A DNA stretch of 64,000 bases, taken from assembly GCA_017480115.1 (NCBI GenBank), contig JAFVBH010000019.1, forward strand, positions 1-64,000, given 5' to 3'. Source of the stretch: Clostridia bacterium (GTDB lineage: Bacteria > Bacillota > Clostridia > Oscillospirales > Acutalibacteraceae). The stretch's first letter is position 1, and every line of letters begins with the position of its first letter. Below, one piece after another: positions 60,786 through 64,000 of this stretch. The translations under genes and the position numbers were made by a program. Under the pieces are notes generated by a model. It worked only from the letters and a program-made list of their open reading frames with translations. It did not search any database and was not told the origin of the DNA.

Positions 60786-62024
60786 TCAGAATACAAAATT
60801 ACCGTTGCGGAATACGGGAATCACAGTGCCGTCCTCCTGCACTCCGTCAATGTTGGTGTCGGCGGTACCGATCATAAAATCCACATGATTAACGCTGTGG
60901 TTGCCGCCCACCGCAGAAAGCGCCTCGCGGGTCATCGATTCTCCGCCGGCTACGGTATTGGGATAGCAGTCTCCCAGCGCCAAGTGGCAGGACGCGTTTT
61001 CATCGAACAGCGTCTCATAAAACAAAATGTGCATTTGCGAGATCGGGGATTCATAGGGAATCAGCGCCGCCTCGCCCAAATGCCGGGATCCCTCGTCGGT
61101 ATTCAGGATCGCAGCAAGAATATCTTCTCCCTTTTCCGCGCCGAACGCCTCCGCCCTGCCATTTTTAAATCTGATATGGAACTTGTCAATAATAGACCCC
61201 TGATATACCAGCGGCATTGCGGAATATACAACGCCGTCCACACGATCTTTATCGGGCATGGTGAAAATTTCTTCGGTCGGCATGTTGGGGAAATACACGA
61301 CGCCGTCGCTGTCGGTCTCGCTGCCGCCTGCCCAAATGTGGTTCTTGACGAGCCCGACTTTCAGATCGGTGCCCAGCGCGTTGGTATAGTGCAGGTAGGA
61401 AAACGCATAATCATTCATTTTCTTCGCCCGCGCTTTCAGCACCGCGTCATGGGCGCTCCATTGGTCAAAGGCGTTCCCCGCACCGACACGCACTGCGGTA
61501 AAAATTTTCTCCCACAGCGCGTTGACTGCATCTGCGCCGCGCAGAGCAGGGAATATTTTTTCCGCCCATTTCACATTGGGATACGCGACAATCGTCCAAC
61601 GTACGCCGCCCTTGTCCATAATGTCGTAAAACTCTTTATATGCCTTATGCGCTGCCACAGCCGCAGTCTGCAGCTTCTCGCCGTCAATGCCGGTAAATAT
61701 CTCCGGATCGTCGGCAATGATCGCGATATTGCAGCAGCCCTCGCGCGCGTAAAAATTGCGGCGCTCCGCCTGCCATGCGGGAATATCTCCGATTGTTTGG
61801 ACAGAGACGTTTTCATACCTGACACGAGCAAAATTCTCGTCCACATACAGCATGATGACGTCTTTTACGCCCTTTTTATAACATTTCTCCGCGATCTTAC
61901 AGCCAAAATCTGCAGCGATCACCGGGCAGGTGATCGTAACATATCTGTCCGCGGCAGCGTTAATACCGGCGTTGACGATCAGCTGCGCGTATTCCTCCAG
62001 CTTTTGTGCAAACTCCATTTTCAT
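60786..62024 (-). CDS. M29-family (thermophilic) aminopeptidase
   Basis: A 412-residue metal-dependent aminopeptidase of the AmpS/AmpII family, releasing N-terminal amino acids in the cytoplasm. The C-terminal part has the metal-binding residues: 'FEDGRA'-like 'IRFKNGRAEAFGAEKGEDIL', 'SRHLGEAALIPYESPISQMH', 'HLALGDCYPNT' and 'NHSVNHVDFMIGT', the last two holding His/Asp ligands. GGAGGTG before the ATG at 62024 decides the start. Single gene, divergent from cca. Confidence 0.9.
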   Translation of the reverse strand: MKMEFAQKLEEYAQLIVNAGINAAADRYVTITCPVIAADFGCKIAEKCYKKGVKDVIMLYVDENFARVRYENVSVQTIGDIPAWQAERRNFYAREGCCNIAIIADDPEIFTGIDGEKLQTAAVAAHKAYKEFYDIMDKGGVRWTIVAYPNVKWAEKIFPALRGADAVNALWEKIFTAVRVGAGNAFDQWSAHDAVLKARAKKMNDYAFSYLHYTNALGTDLKVGLVKNHIWAGGSETDSDGVVYFPNMPTEEIFTMPDKDRVDGVVYSAMPLVYQGSIIDKFHIRFKNGRAEAFGAEKGEDILAAILNTDEGSRHLGEAALIPYESPISQMHILFYETLFDENASCHLALGDCYPNTVAGGESMTREALSAVGGNHSVNHVDFMIGTADTNIDGVQEDGTVIPVFRNGNFVF

Positions 62025-62089
62025 TACACCTCCGTCAAAATTCCAACCTATGGTAGCACATTGTCCTGCCGATTTCAAGAGAAAAGGTG

Positions 62090-62118
62090 TAGACTTCAAC
62101 TTGAAAATATGCTATAAT
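62090..62118 (+). promoter_or_regulatory. Likely promoter of cca
   Basis: TAGACT (62090-62095), 17 bases, TATAAT (62113-62118), 36 bases before the start codon. Confidence 0.6.
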
Positions 62119-62154
62119 ATGTAAAAATTATTATGCGCTGGCGGGGACAGATTT

Positions 62155-63354
62155 ATGTTTTTACCGGACAATGTAATGGAATTGCTTTCAAAACTGCATG
62201 CTGCCGGCTATGAGGCGTACGCTGTCGGCGGCGCGGTGCGGGACAGCATAATGGGCAGATCTGCCGACGATTACGATATTGCGACCTCCGCATTACCCGC
62301 GCAGACAGAAGCGGTCTTTGCCGGATACCGGGTGATTGAGACCGGAATACAGCACGGCACGGTCACAGTGATTGCGGGCGGCGCTCCGGTGGAGATTACC
62401 ACATTTCGTGTAGACGGCAGCTACAGCGACAACCGCCACCCCGACGAAGTCACCTTTACAACCTCTATAGAAGCCGACCTCTCCCGCCGTGATTTTACGG
62501 TCAACGCAATCGCCTACGCCCCCGGGCGGGGATACATCGATCCTTTCGGCGGCAGAACAGATATAGATTCCCGCCGGATTCGCTGTGTCGGCGCGCCGGA
62601 CAGGCGGTTTGACGAGGACGCGCTGCGCATTTTACGCGCCCTTCGTTTTGCTTCTGTTTTGGATTTTTCGATTGCATCGGCAACTGCGGCGGCGATCCAT
62701 GCGAAACGGGAAAATTTATCGCATGTTGCGGCGGAACGGCTGCAAAAGGAACTTGTAAAGCTGCTGAAAGGAAGCAATGTTTTCGAGATCCTGACAACAT
62801 ACAACGATGTGATTTTCGGGATCATTCCCGCCTTGACGTCCATCTCGGATTGGACAGAAACCTGCCGAAGCGTGCAAAAGACCGACCCGTCGGATGGATA
62901 CCTGCGCTTGGCAATGCTCTTTTATGATACGAAAAGCGCTGCGGTCACCAAAGCCGCACTCAGGGCGATGAAATTCAGCAATAGGATCACAGACACGGTT
63001 TCCCTGCTGGTCGCCTGTCAGCATTACCCGTTTCCAAAAACAAAGGCGGCGGTCAAGCGTTTTTTGCAGATCACCGGTGAGGAAAATTTTCCCCGCTATC
63101 TTCAATGTGTGCATATAAAAAAAGGCAGCGATATTATGCCGGCGATTGCCATGTGTGCGCAAATCAAACAAAACGGAGAGTGCTGGCGGCATGCCGACCT
63201 CGCCGTCAACGGCGCGGACGTCGGGAACGAACTGCACGTAAACGGACAGCAGATCGGTAAGCTGTTAAACGACGCGTTAAACGCAGTCATCGATGAACGG
63301 TGCAAAAACACCTATGGCGATATAATAAGTTATTTAAAAGGAGAAGAAGCATGA
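62155..63354 (+). CDS. cca: CCA tRNA nucleotidyltransferase
   Basis: Adds or repairs the 3' CCA end of tRNA. The 399-residue class II enzyme has 'YAVGGAVRDSIMGRSADDYD' with the two catalytic Asp residues of the nucleotidyltransferase head, 'FRVDGSYSDNRHPDEVTFTT', 'EADLSRRDFTVNAIAY', and the nucleotide-selecting 'RFDEDALRILRALRFASVLD'. No HD domain is evident. tRNA-Gly in this window has CCA encoded, so the enzyme would mainly repair it. It overlaps the next gene by 4 bases. Confidence 0.93.
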   Translation: MFLPDNVMELLSKLHAAGYEAYAVGGAVRDSIMGRSADDYDIATSALPAQTEAVFAGYRVIETGIQHGTVTVIAGGAPVEITTFRVDGSYSDNRHPDEVTFTTSIEADLSRRDFTVNAIAYAPGRGYIDPFGGRTDIDSRRIRCVGAPDRRFDEDALRILRALRFASVLDFSIASATAAAIHAKRENLSHVAAERLQKELVKLLKGSNVFEILTTYNDVIFGIIPALTSISDWTETCRSVQKTDPSDGYLRLAMLFYDTKSAAVTKAALRAMKFSNRITDTVSLLVACQHYPFPKTKAAVKRFLQITGEENFPRYLQCVHIKKGSDIMPAIAMCAQIKQNGECWRHADLAVNGADVGNELHVNGQQIGKLLNDALNAVIDERCKNTYGDIISYLKGEEA

Positions 63355-64000
63355 ACAAGACGATCCCCATGAACTTTGGCTGGAAATATTCCGCCGTGTA
63401 TGAGACCGACATGCTGCAATGGGAGTACGATGACGCCGCGTTTGCGGACGTCAATATCCCCCACTGCAACCGAGAACTGCCGCTGAATTATTTCGACGAA
63501 AAGGATTATCAGTTCGTCAGCTGTTACAGAAAACGCTTTGATTTGCCGCAAGAAGCTTTTACAAACGGCAGACGTGTCTTTATCCGTTTTGAGGGCGCGG
63601 CAAATTACGCGATCGTTTGTGTCAACGGCGCGGAAGTCGGCAGCCACAAGGGCGGCTATACGCAGTTCACCTTTGATATTACGCCCTATGTGCAGGAAAA
63701 AGACAATGTGGTCGCCGTTATGCTGGATTCCACTGAGCGGCCGGAGATCCCGCCTTTCGGCAATGTGGTGGATTATCTTGTCTACGGCGGCATTTACAGA
63801 GAGGTCAGTCTGTTGATCACCGAAGCGCTGTATATCGAGGACGTCTTTGTAAAAACGCCCAATCCGCTTGACGAGCAGAAATTTATCGACGCGGATATTA
63901 CGCTTAGTGAAGCAAGCGAGGGAACGCTGATCTGTAAATTTACGGACGCCGCGGATACTCTGCTGGCAAGCAAGGAATTCCCCTATAACGGCAAGGTTAT
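63351..64000 (+). CDS. GH2-family beta-galactosidase/glycosidase, 3' end outside window
   Basis: The first 216 codons of a large enzyme. The product begins 'MNKTIPMNFGWKYSAVYETD', and has the sugar-binding jelly-roll domain of GH2 with 'RFEGAANYAIVCVNGAEVGS', 'HKGGYTQFTFDITPYVQEKD' and 'FGNVVDYLVYGGIYREVSLL'. The catalytic domain is beyond the window, so beta-galactosidase versus glucuronidase or mannosidase cannot be settled. No signal peptide is visible. AAGGAG precedes the ATG, which overlaps the cca stop by 4 bases. Confidence 0.88.
   Translation, partial: MNKTIPMNFGWKYSAVYETDMLQWEYDDAAFADVNIPHCNRELPLNYFDEKDYQFVSCYRKRFDLPQEAFTNGRRVFIRFEGAANYAIVCVNGAEVGSHKGGYTQFTFDITPYVQEKDNVVAVMLDSTERPEIPPFGNVVDYLVYGGIYREVSLLITEALYIEDVFVKTPNPLDEQKFIDADITLSEASEGTLICKFTDAADTLLASKEFPYNGKV

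Noticed and set aside
60729-62117. 462-codon plus-strand frame opposite the M29 aminopeptidase
   Set aside because: Mirror frame of a well-recognised gene; product has no domain.
1-64000. CRISPR array
   Set aside because: No regularly spaced short repeats were found; the recurring sequences are the three scattered folded repeats and the two-copy 20-bp site.

Overview
The window comes from a strictly anaerobic, spore-forming member of the Clostridia, most likely a gut Oscillospiraceae/Ruminococcaceae-type organism. This is inferred from gene content: sigma-G, YpeB, a SpoIIM-like protein and CwlD (sporulation and germination), pyruvate:ferredoxin oxidoreductase, HydF ([FeFe]-hydrogenase maturation), a reverse rubrerythrin, the SCIFF peptide with its radical SAM maturase (a Clostridia hallmark), two proteins with dockerin-type repeats, and several glycoside hydrolases. 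No species can be named from the sequence alone.

Layout. 0-6.8 kb: end of a GH27 alpha-galactosidase, pyrimidine-nucleoside phosphorylase, a repeat-rich spacer with tRNA-Gly(CCC), and a four-gene surface cluster (dockerin/transglutaminase protein, MBOAT acyltransferase, DHHW protein, lipoprotein). 6.9-12.2 kb: glutamate dehydrogenase and PFOR, divergently transcribed. 12.4-19.6 kb: thiI with a cysteine desulfurase, ypeB, a lipoprotein, and a metal-efflux operon (ArsR repressor, HMA metallochaperone, P-type ATPase). 19.66-22.09 kb: a small AT-rich insertion resembling a decayed filamentous phage, flanked by a 20-bp direct repeat. Its right copy is half of a perfect palindrome lying just upstream of a Xer-type recombinase gene. 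23-28 kb: spoIIM-like gene, DUF6873-like protein, radA, cwlD, kinase-like protein, hypothetical membrane protein. 28-36.3 kb, mostly minus strand: rubrerythrin, der, a PDZ/radical-SAM protein, rpmF, yceD, pgi, dacF-like gene, sigG. 36.4-43.3 kb: scfA-scfB-hydF, serC-serA, glpK. 43.4-48.5 kb: second dockerin protein, GH43 and GH38. 48.5-60.7 kb: a long tightly packed minus-strand series (ruvCAB, methyltransferase, ecfA1-ecfA2-ecfT, truA, DUF5711-like, cvpA, pgsA, ClpE-like, NifU-like). 60.8-64 kb: M29 aminopeptidase, cca, and the start of a GH2 beta-galactosidase.

Many genes have consensus sigma-A promoters (TTGACA-17-TATAAT type) and intrinsic terminators that mark transcription units. The points most worth a second look are the phage-like insertion beside the Xer gene and its palindromic core site, the scfA-terminator-scfB-hydF arrangement, a folded intergenic repeat present in three copies, and a hairpin that would hide the ribosome-binding site of spoIIM. 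All functions are inferred from reading sequence; no database search was run.
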